From the NCBI RefSeq assembly GCF_001642995.1, contig NZ_LOHS01000086.1:1-64000 (forward strand): a stretch of 64,000 bases of DNA. Direction: 5' to 3'. The notes under the pieces are model-generated. The model saw only the letters and a list, made by a program, of their open reading frames with translations. It did no database searches and was not told where the DNA came from. Positions 43,394 through 52,218 of the stretch are shown here, in pieces (within the stretch, counting starts at the first letter, position 1; every line of letters starts with the position of its first letter). A program made the translations under genes and the position numbers. The DNA is from Streptomyces jeddahensis (lineage in GTDB: Bacteria; Actinomycetota; Actinomycetes; Streptomycetales; Streptomycetaceae).

Positions 43394-44275
43394 TCAATGC
43401 CCGCCAGTCGACTCGACGGCGAGGCGCTTGGTGAAGGTGCTGCCGCCGTCCTTCGACTCGTACACCCCGTCCTGGGTGGCGGCCAGGACGTCCTCGGAGT
43501 CGACGCTGGTGAGGGCCTGGGGCTGGCCACCGGGGACGGTGGTCAGCTTCTTCCATGTCGCGCCACCGTCCGCGCTGCGGTTCAGCACGCCGGAGGCGTC
43601 GATGCCATAGAGGGCGTCCTCCGCCTTCCAGGAGAGGTAGGCCATCACGGGCTGCTCGCCCTTGGCGAACGTCTTGCCTCCGTCCGTGCTGCGGGCGATG
43701 CCATCCGCAGTTGTGGCAAGTACGAGGTCGGCGTCATTGGGGCTGACCGCGATGTCGAGTGCCTCCAACTGCGCCCCGTCCTTCCAACTGGCCCCGTCCT
43801 TGCTGGTGCGCAGCAGACCGTTCGTGGCGTCATAGCCGTAGACCGTGCCGTGCGCGTAGTCCAGGGCGTGGAAGTCGGACTCCCCGGACAAGGACAGCGA
43901 CTTCCAGGTCTTGCCGGCGTCGGTGCTCTTGATCAGCCCCTTGTTTCCTGGGCCGTCGGACCCGGAGGCCGGGTGGCCGCTGGCGTAGAACGTCTTGTCC
44001 TGAGCCACCGTGAAGCCCATGAAGTCGTCCTTGCTGTCGCCGACCAGCTTGGGCTTGCCGTTGGCGTCCGGGGTGTATATGCCTTCGTGGGTGGCGACGT
44101 ACAGGCGCTGGTCGGAGGGGTCCAGGCCCAGGCCGTGGATGTGGCTCAGCGACGGTGTCCCGGACTCGGCGGAGGAGGCGGACGAGTCCGCGCCGTCTCC
44201 GTCGCTGGCGCAGGCGGCCACGGTGAGGGCGAGGATCAGGGCAGTGGCGGCCGCGGCGGCGTGGCGCTTGTTCAT
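43394..44275 (-). CDS. F510_1955-family lipoprotein (sortilin/BNR-like beta-propeller)
   Basis: 293 residues with a lipoprotein signal (lipobox TVAAC, Cys about 22) from ATG 44275. The mature part is a propeller of BNR/sortilin-type repeats: GLIKSTDAGKTWKSLSL, LLRTSKDGASWKDGAQL, GIARSTDGGKTFAKG, VLNRSADGGATWKKLT, VYESKDGGSTFTKR. It begins SHIHGLGLDPSDQRLYVATH, the family hallmark. A surface-anchored protein of unknown role, often encoded beside DUF305 and copper-handling proteins. Confidence 0.85.
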   Translation of the reverse strand: MNKRHAAAAATALILALTVAACASDGDGADSSASSAESGTPSLSHIHGLGLDPSDQRLYVATHEGIYTPDANGKPKLVGDSKDDFMGFTVAQDKTFYASGHPASGSDGPGNKGLIKSTDAGKTWKSLSLSGESDFHALDYAHGTVYGYDATNGLLRTSKDGASWKDGAQLEALDIAVSPNDADLVLATTADGIARSTDGGKTFAKGEQPVMAYLSWKAEDALYGIDASGVLNRSADGGATWKKLTTVPGGQPQALTSVDSEDVLAATQDGVYESKDGGSTFTKRLAVESTGGH

Positions 44276-44409
44276 GGTTCCTCGGTGTCGTAAGGGCCCG
44301 CCGGGCGGGAGGCGGCCGGGCGCGATGACGTGGATGGCTGGAGGCACGACCGCCCGGGCTCCTCGACGTGTCCGCCTCGGAGCCCGGAACGGTCAGTGTT
44401 TGATGCGAC

Positions 44410-45072
44410 TCAGAGCCGGTCGAGGATGCTCTGGAGCTGCTCGACCTCGGCGGACTGGCCCTCGACGATGGCGTCCGCCATCTTCTTGGCGTCGGCGTTC
44501 TTGCCGTTCTTCTGCTCGTCCTCGGCCATGGCGATCGCGCCGTTGTGGTGCTCGATCATCATCTCGGCGAACATCTTGTCGAAGTCCGTCCCCTTGGCGG
44601 CCTTGAGCTCCTCCATGTCCTCGTCGGACATCATCCCGTCCATGCCGGAGTGGCTGGAGTGATCCATGCCGGGCATGGATTCCATCTCGGTCGGCTTGCC
44701 CCAGGACTTCAGCCAGCCCTGCATCGTCTTGATCTCGGGGTCCTGGGCCTTCTCGATCTGCGCGGCCAGTTCCTTGATCTCGGAGTCGGATGCGCGGCCG
44801 TCGGCCAGCTTGGCCATCTCCAGGGCCTGCTCGTGGTGCGGGATCATCATCTGAGCGAAGGTGACGTCCGCGTCGTTGAAGTCCTCCGCAGCCGCGCTCT
44901 TGCCCGGCTCGGCGGTCGCCGTGGCCGAGGCCGTGCTGCCGTGATCCATGCCGCTCATGTCGTCGCCGTTGTCACTGCAGGCGGAGAGCACCAGGGCTCC
45001 CGCTGCGACAACGCCGACGGCAGCGATACGGCGGGAGGACTTGCGGCGCAGGGCACGCGTGAGGGCAGTCAT
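44410..45072 (-). CDS. DUF305 lipoprotein, probably metal-binding
   Basis: 220 residues from ATG 45072 (GAGGTGAAA upstream). A lipobox VLSAC (Cys about 32) is followed by a His/Met-rich segment (MSGMDHGS) and two DUF305 ferritin-like helical halves with FAQMMIPHHEQALEMAKLAD and FAEMMIEHHNGAIAMAEDEQ, separated by MPGMDHSSHSGMDGMM. The M-M-x-x-HH pattern and Met/His clusters are typical of copper-associated DUF305 proteins. Extracytoplasmic. Confidence 0.88.
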   Translation of the reverse strand: MTALTRALRRKSSRRIAAVGVVAAGALVLSACSDNGDDMSGMDHGSTASATATAEPGKSAAAEDFNDADVTFAQMMIPHHEQALEMAKLADGRASDSEIKELAAQIEKAQDPEIKTMQGWLKSWGKPTEMESMPGMDHSSHSGMDGMMSDEDMEELKAAKGTDFDKMFAEMMIEHHNGAIAMAEDEQKNGKNADAKKMADAIVEGQSAEVEQLQSILDRL

Positions 45073-45166
45073 CGTCGATTTCACCTCATGTATTGGTTCT
45101 TTGGCTGTTTTGGCGTACGCGTCATAGCGGGACGGCGCGTGGTGCGCGCCCGCGAGGCGGTTCGGC

Positions 45167-45640
45167 CTACAGCCGCAGGACCGACAACTGGGTGAGATCA
45201 GGTCCGCGTGGCGGAGGGTTGGGCCGCTGTACGACGGGGGCCTGGGCGAGGAGGTTGGCCAGCCAGTCGGGGCGACGGGCGAGCGCCGCACGCAACAGCG
45301 CGGCGAGCACCCATGCGCCGAGCAGCACCGCCAAACACAGCGACATCATGTCCATCGCCATGACGGGCATGTGCGCGGACGACGAATGCTCGCGATCCGT
45401 CGCCTGGCTCGATTCCATGGAGGCTGGATCATCGACAGGGGCGTGATCCGCAGGGGCCGTATCCATCGTCGCCGCCGACACGTGGGATGCCGCCGACACG
45501 TGGGACGCCGTGCTCGTCTCGGCGGACGAGTCGCCGGGGTGCCCCACGGTGTGCATCACGAACACGCCGAGCGCGAGAACGACGACGAGCAGGAGGTGCC
45601 CGAGGGCACCTCCTGTCCGTACGTGTCGGCTCACGTTCAC
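45167..45640 (-). CDS. DUF6153-family membrane protein
   Basis: 157 residues. An N-terminal helix with GHLLLVVVLALGVFVMHTVG is followed by a Ser/Thr/His-rich extracytoplasmic loop, a second helix (MSLCLAVLLGAWVLAALLRA) and a basic tail ending LTQLSVLRL. Streptomyces DUF6153 proteins have this layout and are found near DUF305 and copper genes. It is 94 bp upstream of the DUF305 gene on the same strand, so probably cotranscribed. Confidence 0.75.
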   Translation of the reverse strand: MNVSRHVRTGGALGHLLLVVVLALGVFVMHTVGHPGDSSAETSTASHVSAASHVSAATMDTAPADHAPVDDPASMESSQATDREHSSSAHMPVMAMDMMSLCLAVLLGAWVLAALLRAALARRPDWLANLLAQAPVVQRPNPPPRGPDLTQLSVLRL

Positions 45641-45704
45641 TGCGGGACCTCCGGGTCCGGCCGCTCCAGACGTCTGTTCTCCGACGATACCGAACTGGAT
45701 CCAC

Positions 45705-45880
45705 GTCAGTGGGTGGCAGTGGTCACCGTGGCCCTCTTGGCCGGCGTCGCGATCGGTGTGCCGACCGGAGTCGTCTCCACACTCCTCTACACGCGGATGA
45801 CCCCCGGTCTTGTGGTGGAACTATCCGGTTTGGCCGGCGTCGTCGCTGCTCATGGGGCTGCTGGTGTCGACCTACGTCGG
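45705..45880 (+). pseudogene. N-terminal fragment of a membrane protein
   Basis: QWVAVVTVALLAGVAIGVPT and GVVSTLLYTRMTP are in one frame. After a shift near 45812, WWNYPVWPASSLLMGLLVST is in another. Together they form the start of a two- to three-helix protein, after which homology ends. No start codon or RBS is obvious. Confidence 0.4.
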
Positions 45881-45924
45881 GCAGCCCCCGACTGTGCGGA
45901 CGAGCGGGCCGCGAGGGCGGCTGG

Positions 45925-46430
45925 GCCCGCGAGGCGGGAGCACTGTACCTCCTGGACGCCTGCCAGTCGGTGGTCAGCTCACCGTCGACGTGGCGGAGAT
46001 CGGCTGCGACATGCTCTCCACCACTGGTCGCAAGTATCTGCGTGGACCGCGCGGGACGGGTCTGCTCTACGTGCGCCGGACGGTGCTCGACCAGCTCGTG
46101 CCGCCAGTTCTCGACCTGCACGCCGCCACGTGGACAGCGCGCGACCGGTACGAAATGCGGCCGGACGCACGCCGGTTCGAGACCTGGGAGGCCAACTACG
46201 CCGCTCAGCTCGGCCTCGGCGCGGCGATCGACTACGCCCTCGGGTGGGGGCTGCCCAGGATCCAGAGGCGCGTCACCGCACTCGCGGAGTCACTACGGGG
46301 ACAGCTCGCGGAGATCCCGGGCGTCCGGGTCAGGGATCTGGGTGTTCAGCTCTGCGGCATCACCACGTTCACGGTGGAGGGCGCCGAGGCGGCCTGGGTG
46401 AGGTCGTCCCTGGCTGAGCAGCGGATCAAG
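45925..46430 (+). pseudogene. Class V (PLP) aminotransferase remnant
   Basis: REAGALYLLDACQSV (the PLP-binding Asp region) is in one frame. A frameshift near 45972 leads to GQLTVDVAEIGCDMLSTTGR and KYLRGPRGTGLLYVRR, which contains the PLP lysine, then ETWEANYAAQLGLGAAIDYA and VRDLGVQLCGITTFTVEG. This is the SufS/isopenicillin-N-epimerase-like family. The first third and the C-terminus are missing. Confidence 0.75.
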
Positions 46431-46756
46431 GGAGTCGGTGGGTCCCGGTATCCGTTGATCGCCCCTCTGACAGCTTCTCGACGAACGGATCCGGTAGATC
46501 GCGACCTGGGCGTATGGGCGGTTCGCGCGAATCGACGTCTTCGTACCGGACGGGCCCAGCGCGTACACACTGGAGGCGCTGGGATATTCGCCGGAGCGAG
46601 CGGCCTGGAAGGCGCGGCCGCGACCTCCTGCGGTACACGGCCGAACGAGTGGCGTGCGCTTGCCAGTTGAGCTGATGGACCGTCGCCGGGGCCCGCAAAA
46701 ACGTGCGTGCGTACGGGATCTCGGCCGTGCCAGGATGGCGTCGAAAGCGAGGTCTC

Positions 46757-47413
46757 GTGGACGAGTTGAGGCGTTTCCGCCGGGCGCTGGTCGCGTGGGC
46801 GGCCGGGGGAGCGGGGGCGGGTGCTGCCGCCGCGGTGGCGCGGGAGCTGGCCGGCGGCGGTGTGCGGATGATAGTGCTCGTCGAGGGGAGCAGTGATCAG
46901 GCCGCGCTCGAGGCGCTGGCCACGCGCAACGGCCGCGACCTCGGTGCGGAGGGCGTCGCGGTGGTACCGCTCGGAGGAGCGACGAACATCGGGCGTTTCC
47001 TGGACGTGTGCGGTCCTCCGGGGCTCGGCCTCCCGCTGGCCGGTCTCTGCGACATCGGCGAGGAGCGGCATTTCCGGCGTCATCTGGAGCGGGTCGGGCT
47101 CGGGTCCGGTCTCACGCAGGCCGGACTGGAGACACTCGGGTTCCACGTGTGCGACGCCGACCTGGAGGACGAGCTGATCCGCGCTCTCGGGGCCGAGGGC
47201 GTGCAGGAGGTGATCGAGGCCCAGGGCGAGGTGCGCCCCTTCCGCACCTTCCAGGGCCAGCCGGCCCAGCGGGAACGGCCCGTGGAGCACCAGCTGCGGC
47301 GCTTCATGGGCACGCACAGCGGTCGCAAGGCGCTCTACGCGCAGGCGATGGTCGCGCACCTGGACCTCGAGCGCGTTCCCCGGCCGCTGGAGCGCCTCCT
47401 TACGCACGTCTGA
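46757..47413 (+). CDS. Stand-alone Toprim-domain protein (OLD-family nuclease-like)
   Basis: 218 residues from GTG 46757 (GAGG upstream). After an Ala/Gly-rich helix, the Toprim core appears: MIVLVEGSSDQAALEALATR (catalytic-type Glu, about 42), VVPLGGATNIGRFL and LPLAGLCDIGEERHFRRHLE with the acidic pair. This equals the C-terminal Toprim domain of OLD-type ATP-dependent nucleases, without the ABC ATPase half. Streptomyces genomes carry such single-domain forms. Possible nucleic-acid cleavage or nucleotide transfer; substrate unknown. The frame from 46703 is longer but lacks an RBS. Confidence 0.75.
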   Translation: MDELRRFRRALVAWAAGGAGAGAAAAVARELAGGGVRMIVLVEGSSDQAALEALATRNGRDLGAEGVAVVPLGGATNIGRFLDVCGPPGLGLPLAGLCDIGEERHFRRHLERVGLGSGLTQAGLETLGFHVCDADLEDELIRALGAEGVQEVIEAQGEVRPFRTFQGQPAQRERPVEHQLRRFMGTHSGRKALYAQAMVAHLDLERVPRPLERLLTHV

Positions 47414-47496
47414 CACGGCGAACGCCAACGCTCCAGGAGCATCACGACGTAACCGTGAAGGGCGCCCGCCGCGACACCGTGGCGGAGCCGGCCGGT

Positions 47497-49446
47497 TCAG
47501 CCGACGTGGACGCGGGGCCGGCGAGCGCGGTCGGGTTCTGCCTCGCGGAGGACCTCGCGGGTGACGGGGGCGACCTCGCCCTGGCCGAAGAGGAAGAAGC
47601 GCAGGAAGTTGGCGAAGGGGTTGCCCTCGGTCCACTCGAAATAGATGTGCGGGGTGCAGCCGGTGGCGTCGCGTACGTGGAGGACCAGGGCGGCCAGGGC
47701 ATTGGGGATGGAGGAGCTCTCCAGGGTGAGGATGCGGTAGCGGTTGTGGAGGACTTCGCCGCGGACCGTGAGGCCCGCCTCGAACTCGGAGGGGTCGGTG
47801 ACCGTGACCTCGACGAAGACGAAGTCGTCCTGGGACGGGATGTCGTTGTCGTGGTGGATCTGCTCGATCTTGTCGCGGTACTCGGCGACGTCGCGGCGGT
47901 CGGGCTCGTTGGCGATGAACCGGATCTTGCGGTGGGCGATGTCGCGGATGAACCGCTCGGCCATGTCGTCGAGCGTGACGTGGGTGACCCGGAGCTCGAA
48001 GGCGCGGGCGAGGCGGGAGAGGAGCGAGACGAGGATGATCCCGGCGATGAAGCAGGCGCCGATCTTCACACCGTCCGGCCGCTCGATGATGTTCAGAACC
48101 GTGGTGTAGAGGAAGACCGCGGAGATGACGGCGAAGGCGATGGTCCAGCCCTTCTGGCGGGCCTTGCGCGCGGCGATGGTGACCGCGATGGCCGCGGAGC
48201 TGATCAGGACCAGTACACCGGTGGCGTAGGCGCCGCCCTGGGCGTCGACATCGGCGTCGAAGATCCAGGTGACGAGGAAGCCGATCAGGGTGAAGACGAT
48301 CACCATGGGACGTACGGCGCGGGCCCAGTGCGGGGCCATGCCGTAGCGGGGCAGGTAGCGGGGCATCAGGTTGAGCAGTCCCGCCATGGCGGAGGCGCCG
48401 GCGAACCACAGGATGGCGATCGTCGAGACGTCGTAGAGGGTGCCGAAGGTGTTGCCCAGGTACTCGTGTGCGAGATAGGCGAGCGCGCGGCCGTTGGCGT
48501 CGCCGCCCGACTCGAACTCCTTCTCCGGTATGAGCAGCGTGGTGATGAAGCTCGTGCTGATCAGGAACACGCTCATGATCAACGCTGCCGAGGTCAGCAG
48601 TTTCTTCGTGCCGCGTATCCGGCCGGCGGGCTTGTCCTCGGAGTCGTCGGGGTCGCCCTGGACGTGCGGCATGACCGCGACACCGGTCTCGAAGCCGGAC
48701 AGGCCGAGCGCCAGCTTCGGGAAGACCAGCAGGGCCACGCCGACCATGACGAAAACGTTTCCGTGCTCCGCGGTCAGGGCGGAGGACCAGTCGGTCACGA
48801 CATCCTCCGCGGTGGCCACGTGCCAGAGGCCGGTCGCCACGACGACGGCGTTGAGCGCGAGATAGACGCCCACCAGGACGACGGCGACCCCGATGGCCTC
48901 CAGGAAGCCCTTGAGGAAGACCGCGCCGAGGAGTGCGATCAGGATCAGGGTGATCACCATCTGCTTGTCGTGCAGCACGCTGGTCAGGTGGGGGTTCTCC
49001 ACCAGGTGGGTGGAGGCGTCGGCCGCGGACAGGGTGATGGTGATCAGGAAGTCGGTGGCGGCGAAGCCGAGCAGCGTGAGGACGAAAAGCTTGCCCTTCC
49101 AGAACGTGAGCAGCCGCTCCAGCATCGCGATCGAGCCCTGTCCGTGCGGGCTCTCGTCGGCCACCCGCCGGTACACCGGCAGCGCGCCCGCCAGGGTCAC
49201 GATCACCAGCACGATGGTCGCGATGGGGGACAGCAGGCCGGCGGCGAGGGCAGCGATACCCGGCTGGTAGCCGAGGGTGGAGAAGTAGTCCACGCCGGTC
49301 AGGCACATCACCCGCCACCACGGCTGACCCTTGTGGACGGGCTCGGGTGCGGCGTGCGGGCCCTGCTGGTGGCCCGCCATGTCGGAGAGGCCTTCCAGCA
49401 TCCACGTCCGCAATCGACTCTCCGGCGGGTGTTCGGTGGTGGCCAT
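47497..49446 (-). CDS. APC-superfamily amino-acid/potassium permease with a C-terminal cytosolic domain
   Basis: 649 residues. The N-terminal part has about 12 membrane helices: GVDYFSTLGYQPGIAALAAG resembles the first helix of APC/KUP carriers, followed by GLSGFETGVAVMPHVQGD. A long cytosolic C-terminus (about 480-649) contains LDDMAERFIRDIAHRKIRFI, ANEPDRRDV and the later SIPNALAALVLHVRDATG. The start ATG 49446 has AGGAGAG upstream. Substrate uncertain: an amino acid or potassium. Confidence 0.85.
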   Translation of the reverse strand: MATTEHPPESRLRTWMLEGLSDMAGHQQGPHAAPEPVHKGQPWWRVMCLTGVDYFSTLGYQPGIAALAAGLLSPIATIVLVIVTLAGALPVYRRVADESPHGQGSIAMLERLLTFWKGKLFVLTLLGFAATDFLITITLSAADASTHLVENPHLTSVLHDKQMVITLILIALLGAVFLKGFLEAIGVAVVLVGVYLALNAVVVATGLWHVATAEDVVTDWSSALTAEHGNVFVMVGVALLVFPKLALGLSGFETGVAVMPHVQGDPDDSEDKPAGRIRGTKKLLTSAALIMSVFLISTSFITTLLIPEKEFESGGDANGRALAYLAHEYLGNTFGTLYDVSTIAILWFAGASAMAGLLNLMPRYLPRYGMAPHWARAVRPMVIVFTLIGFLVTWIFDADVDAQGGAYATGVLVLISSAAIAVTIAARKARQKGWTIAFAVISAVFLYTTVLNIIERPDGVKIGACFIAGIILVSLLSRLARAFELRVTHVTLDDMAERFIRDIAHRKIRFIANEPDRRDVAEYRDKIEQIHHDNDIPSQDDFVFVEVTVTDPSEFEAGLTVRGEVLHNRYRILTLESSSIPNALAALVLHVRDATGCTPHIYFEWTEGNPFANFLRFFLFGQGEVAPVTREVLREAEPDRARRPRVHVG

Positions 49447-49729
49447 CGAGGTGCTCTCCTGAATGCGGCTCAGTGCGGCTCAGCGTGGGATTCCGGCCAT
49501 CACTCGGACGGCCGCACCAGCGTAAGCGGAGAGTGATGCTTGGGCCCGTGAATGAGACGGTCGACCGCGTCAAGCTTGCGTTAAGACTGGTCGATCGTTT
49601 GCCATGACACCGGCCGATCGTTGGTCACTGGGGCGTCACATGCACATGTACCAGGGCAAGAAGGGCGCGATCGTACGCGTAAAGGGCGCGGTCGCACGCG
49701 TAGGGGGACCGCAGGACGGGGCGACCGGC

Positions 49730-50600
49730 GGAGGTGTGGAGAACACGCAGCGTCATGCCGTGTCGGCGCCCGCCCTCGATTCGGCGCGGGCGCGGGTGTG
49801 GGCGCGGGCGTGGGCGTGGGCCTCGCGGTCGTCGGTCCCGTCCTGAGCGCCTCGGGGGGACCTTGCATTTCGGGCACGCGCCTCGTCGAGGAGCGCGTGG
49901 CGCTCGGCGCGGCCGGGCTGATCATCGTCATCTCGATGCTGGCCGAGGACGACCAGCGCCGCATCGTCGAGCAACGGCTTCCGGTGGTGCTGGTCGATCC
50001 GCTCAGCGCCCCCACGCTCGAGATCCCGAGCATCGGGGTGACGAACCGGAGCGGAGCCAGGGACGCGGTACAGCACCTGCTGGGGCTGGGGCTGGGGCTG
50101 GGGCTGGGGCTGGGGCACACCCGGATCGGCATGATCGCGGGCCGGCCGCACTCGCTGGCCGGGGCGGCGCGGCTGCACGGATACCGCACCGCACTCGAAG
50201 AGGCCGGGATCGCCTACGACCCGCGCATCGTGCGCTCGACCGACTTCTCTTCGACGAGGCACTGGTCGCCGGCCTGCAGCTCCTGCGCGGCGACGCCCCG
50301 CCCACAGGAGTCTTCGCGGCCAGCGACGCTCAGGCGCTCGGCGTCCTCGGGGCGGCCCGCCGGCAGGGGCTGAGCGTGTCGGACGACCTGGCGGTCATGT
50401 CCTTCGACGACACGCTGGCCGCCGCCATGGCCAGTCCGCCGCTGAGTGCGGTGCGGCAGCCGTTCGGGGAGTTGGGCCACGAGGCGACCCGGCTCCTCAT
50501 GCAGATGGCCGAGGGCCGTCCGCCCGCGTCCCCGCGGATCGAGCTGCCGACGCAACTTGTGCTGCATACCTCTACTGCCGTTCGGCGCCAAAGCTGTTGA
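49730..50600 (+). pseudogene. LacI/GalR-family regulator without DNA-binding domain, frameshifted
   Basis: Effector-domain segments: GAAGLIIVISMLAEDDQRRI, LPVVLVDPLSAPTLEIPSIG and TRIGMIAGRPHSLAGAARLH. A frameshift near 50245 (after VRSTDF) leads to GVFAASDAQALGVLGAARRQ, VSDDLAVMSFDDTLAAAMAS and RIELPTQLVLHTSTAVRR. The N-terminal HTH and hinge are absent. It contains a six-fold GGGGCT expansion. Not functional as a repressor. Confidence 0.85.
50080..50115 (+). repeat. Hexanucleotide repeat (CTGGGG)6
   Basis: Six exact tandem copies encode alternating Leu-Gly in the LacI remnant at a place where intact relatives have a single L-x-L-G-H-x-R-I-G segment. This is slipped-strand expansion. Confidence 0.9.
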
Positions 50601-50956
50601 CGTTGCGTCAGCTGTATGCTCTGTATCCGGCCCTGTGGTGCGCCGAGAGGCGCGAGAGCCCCCAGCGCTGACCTTAACCCGCTGACCATATGGGCGATTT
50701 GCCCCTTATTGACACTGAAGGTCGATTACATTCTCTTCACCCAAGTTTCAGGTGACTAGATGGTGTTTGGGTGCCAGGAATGCCGTTTCAGCCGTGATAT
50801 GCCTCACGTCCTGTGTGTCCTGCCATTCTCCGCGGCTCTCGCTTCCTCCTTCATTCGGCTCGCGGGCAAAGGGAGTTGGGGATTGCCGGCGGTCGGCGGA
50901 TTGCCGGATCTGTCCCCGCTGGACTCGCAATGTGAATTTCCCTGTGAATTAGGCCC
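50601..50956. other. Intergenic region, no gene seen
   Basis: Lower GC than its surroundings. It includes TTGACA (about 50709) without a well-spaced -10 and an imperfect inverted repeat TCACC...GGTGA around 50737. Nothing else was recognised. Confidence 0.3.
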
Positions 50957-50986
50957 TTGTTCCGCCCTGGAGTTCTCGCTTACGTT
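50957..50986 (+). promoter_or_regulatory. Candidate promoter of the riboswitch transcript
   Basis: TTGTTC (50957-50962), 18-bp spacer, TACGTT (50981-50986), placing the RNA start just at the 5' edge of the riboswitch. Confidence 0.5.
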
Positions 50987-50989
50987 CAC

Positions 50990-51172
50990 GCCAATCCGGG
51001 CGGCCGCGCCGAATCCTGTCGCCGCCACGGAAACCGATCACTCATGTATGGCAGGAGCGGGGAACCCAGGTAAGTCGCCGATCCGGAAACCGGACCGGCT
51101 AGGGGTGAAGTCGCATTCACACTGCGGCCGGGCATCTCCAGCCCGAACCCGACAGCTCACCTCGCAGGCGGC
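50990..51172 (+). promoter_or_regulatory. ydaO/yuaA-type cyclic di-AMP riboswitch
   Basis: Conserved blocks of this aptamer appear in order: CGCCGAATCCTGTC (51007), GGCAGGAGCGGGGAACCCAG (51052), GTAAGTCGCC, GGGGTGAAGTCGCA (about 51100), and the 3' segment CCCGAACCCGACAGCTCACC followed by TCGCAGGC (to about 51172). In Streptomyces these aptamers precede Rpf/transglycosylase wall-hydrolase genes and switch them off when c-di-AMP is high. It ends about 15 bp before the start codon, so it is well placed to control transcription or translation. Confidence 0.92.
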
Positions 51173-51187
51173 GGAGAGGAATTCGTC

Positions 51188-51913
51188 ATGCGTGCAAAGG
51201 GAAAGCACCGTCGCCCCAGGACCAATCCGCTTGCTCGAGGCCTCGTCGCCATGGGCGCGGGTGGTGCCGTATTCGCCCTACCCCTGACGGCCGTGACCCA
51301 TGCCGAAGCGGCACCGGCGGTGCAGTCCGCCGCCGCTGTGGCGGCGCTCTCGCCCACCGCCACCCTGAAGGCCGCCCCGACCACGTACACCGTGGTCCAG
51401 GGTGACACCCTGGCCAAGATCGCGCGAGCCTACAACCTGAAGGGTGGCTGGAAGAAGCTGTACGAGGACAACCGGGCAGTCATCGGCAACGACCCGTCGA
51501 AGATCCGCGCGGGCCTCAAGCTGACGCTTGGTGAGAAAGTCGCGGCCCAGACGTCGACCACGACCACCACGCAGACGTCCGCCAAGACGTACGCCAACAA
51601 CCTCGACGGCTGGATCAGGCAGTCGCTCGACGTCATGGCCGCGCATGGAATTCCCGGCACCTACGCCGGAATCCACCGCAACATCATGCGCGAGTCCTCG
51701 GGCAATCCGAAGGCCGTCAACAACTGGGACTCAAACGCCGCGAAGGGAACACCCTCCAAGGGCCTCCTCCAGGTGATCGACCCCACGTTCCGCGCCTATC
51801 ACGTGCCCGGTACGTCGTGGGACATTTTCGACCCGGTCGCCAACATCACTGCCGCGTGCAACTACGCGGCCAAGAGGTATGGGTCGATCGACAACGTCTA
51901 CGGTCCCTACTGA
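51188..51913 (+). CDS. Secreted LysM/transglycosylase SLT-domain cell-wall hydrolase
   Basis: 241 residues from ATG 51188. A signal peptide (1-42, VTHAEAAP), a LysM domain (about 65-115; YTVVQGDTLAKIARAYNLKG, KIRAGLKLTLGE), a Thr/Ser linker and a lytic-transglycosylase-like SLT domain (about 135-241; IMRESSGNPKAVNNWDSNAA with the catalytic Glu, KGLLQVIDPTFRAYH, ITAACNYAAKRYGSI). It cleaves peptidoglycan during growth, germination or resuscitation. Controlled by the upstream c-di-AMP riboswitch. Confidence 0.92.
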   Translation: MRAKGKHRRPRTNPLARGLVAMGAGGAVFALPLTAVTHAEAAPAVQSAAAVAALSPTATLKAAPTTYTVVQGDTLAKIARAYNLKGGWKKLYEDNRAVIGNDPSKIRAGLKLTLGEKVAAQTSTTTTTQTSAKTYANNLDGWIRQSLDVMAAHGIPGTYAGIHRNIMRESSGNPKAVNNWDSNAAKGTPSKGLLQVIDPTFRAYHVPGTSWDIFDPVANITAACNYAAKRYGSIDNVYGPY

Positions 51914-51922
51914 CGTATCCGC

Positions 51923-51955
51923 CTTCCACCGGAGGTATCCGCTTTCCGGTGGAAG
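51923..51955 (+). terminator. Stem-loop terminator after the transglycosylase gene
   Basis: CTTCCACCGGA and its exact complement with an 11-nt loop, 10 bp past the stop. Downstream lie short repeats of GGAGATCAC up to about 52000. Confidence 0.75.
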
Positions 51956-52218
51956 AGCACGGAGGTCACGGAGATCAGGAGATCACGGAGATCACGGATG
52001 GATTCCGTGCGGGTCGTCGGTGACGCGCGTCGGTGACGTGCGGAGAAATCCAGGGAAAACGCGCGCACCCATCCCGTTCATGGTCGATCCGAGGGGGTAG
52101 CCGGACGGCAGGAAAGCGGCCGACCTGTGATGCGACCACGCTCGGCCCGCCACCGGACCCGCGCCCTGAGCGCTGGGTCCCGGTGGACGGGCCGAGGACG
52201 CGGACAAGGAGGGCCACC

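Noticed and set aside
46510..46670. Open frame RIDVFVPDGPSAYTLEALGY as a gene
   Set aside because: Protein-like in places but no start, no RBS and no family recognised; left as debris after the aminotransferase remnant.
47008..49536. An 842-codon plus-strand ORF opposite the permease
   Set aside because: Antisense shadow; Glu/Gly/His-rich low-complexity composition without RBS or motifs.
46346..49573. A 1075-codon minus-strand ORF overlapping the permease
   Set aside because: Shadow of the permease gene in another frame running on through the Toprim gene's antisense strand. No domain recognised.
50080..50115. Functional Gly-Leu linker in a LacI regulator
   Set aside because: The gene lacks its DNA-binding domain and has a frameshift, so the repeat is read as slippage in a pseudogene.
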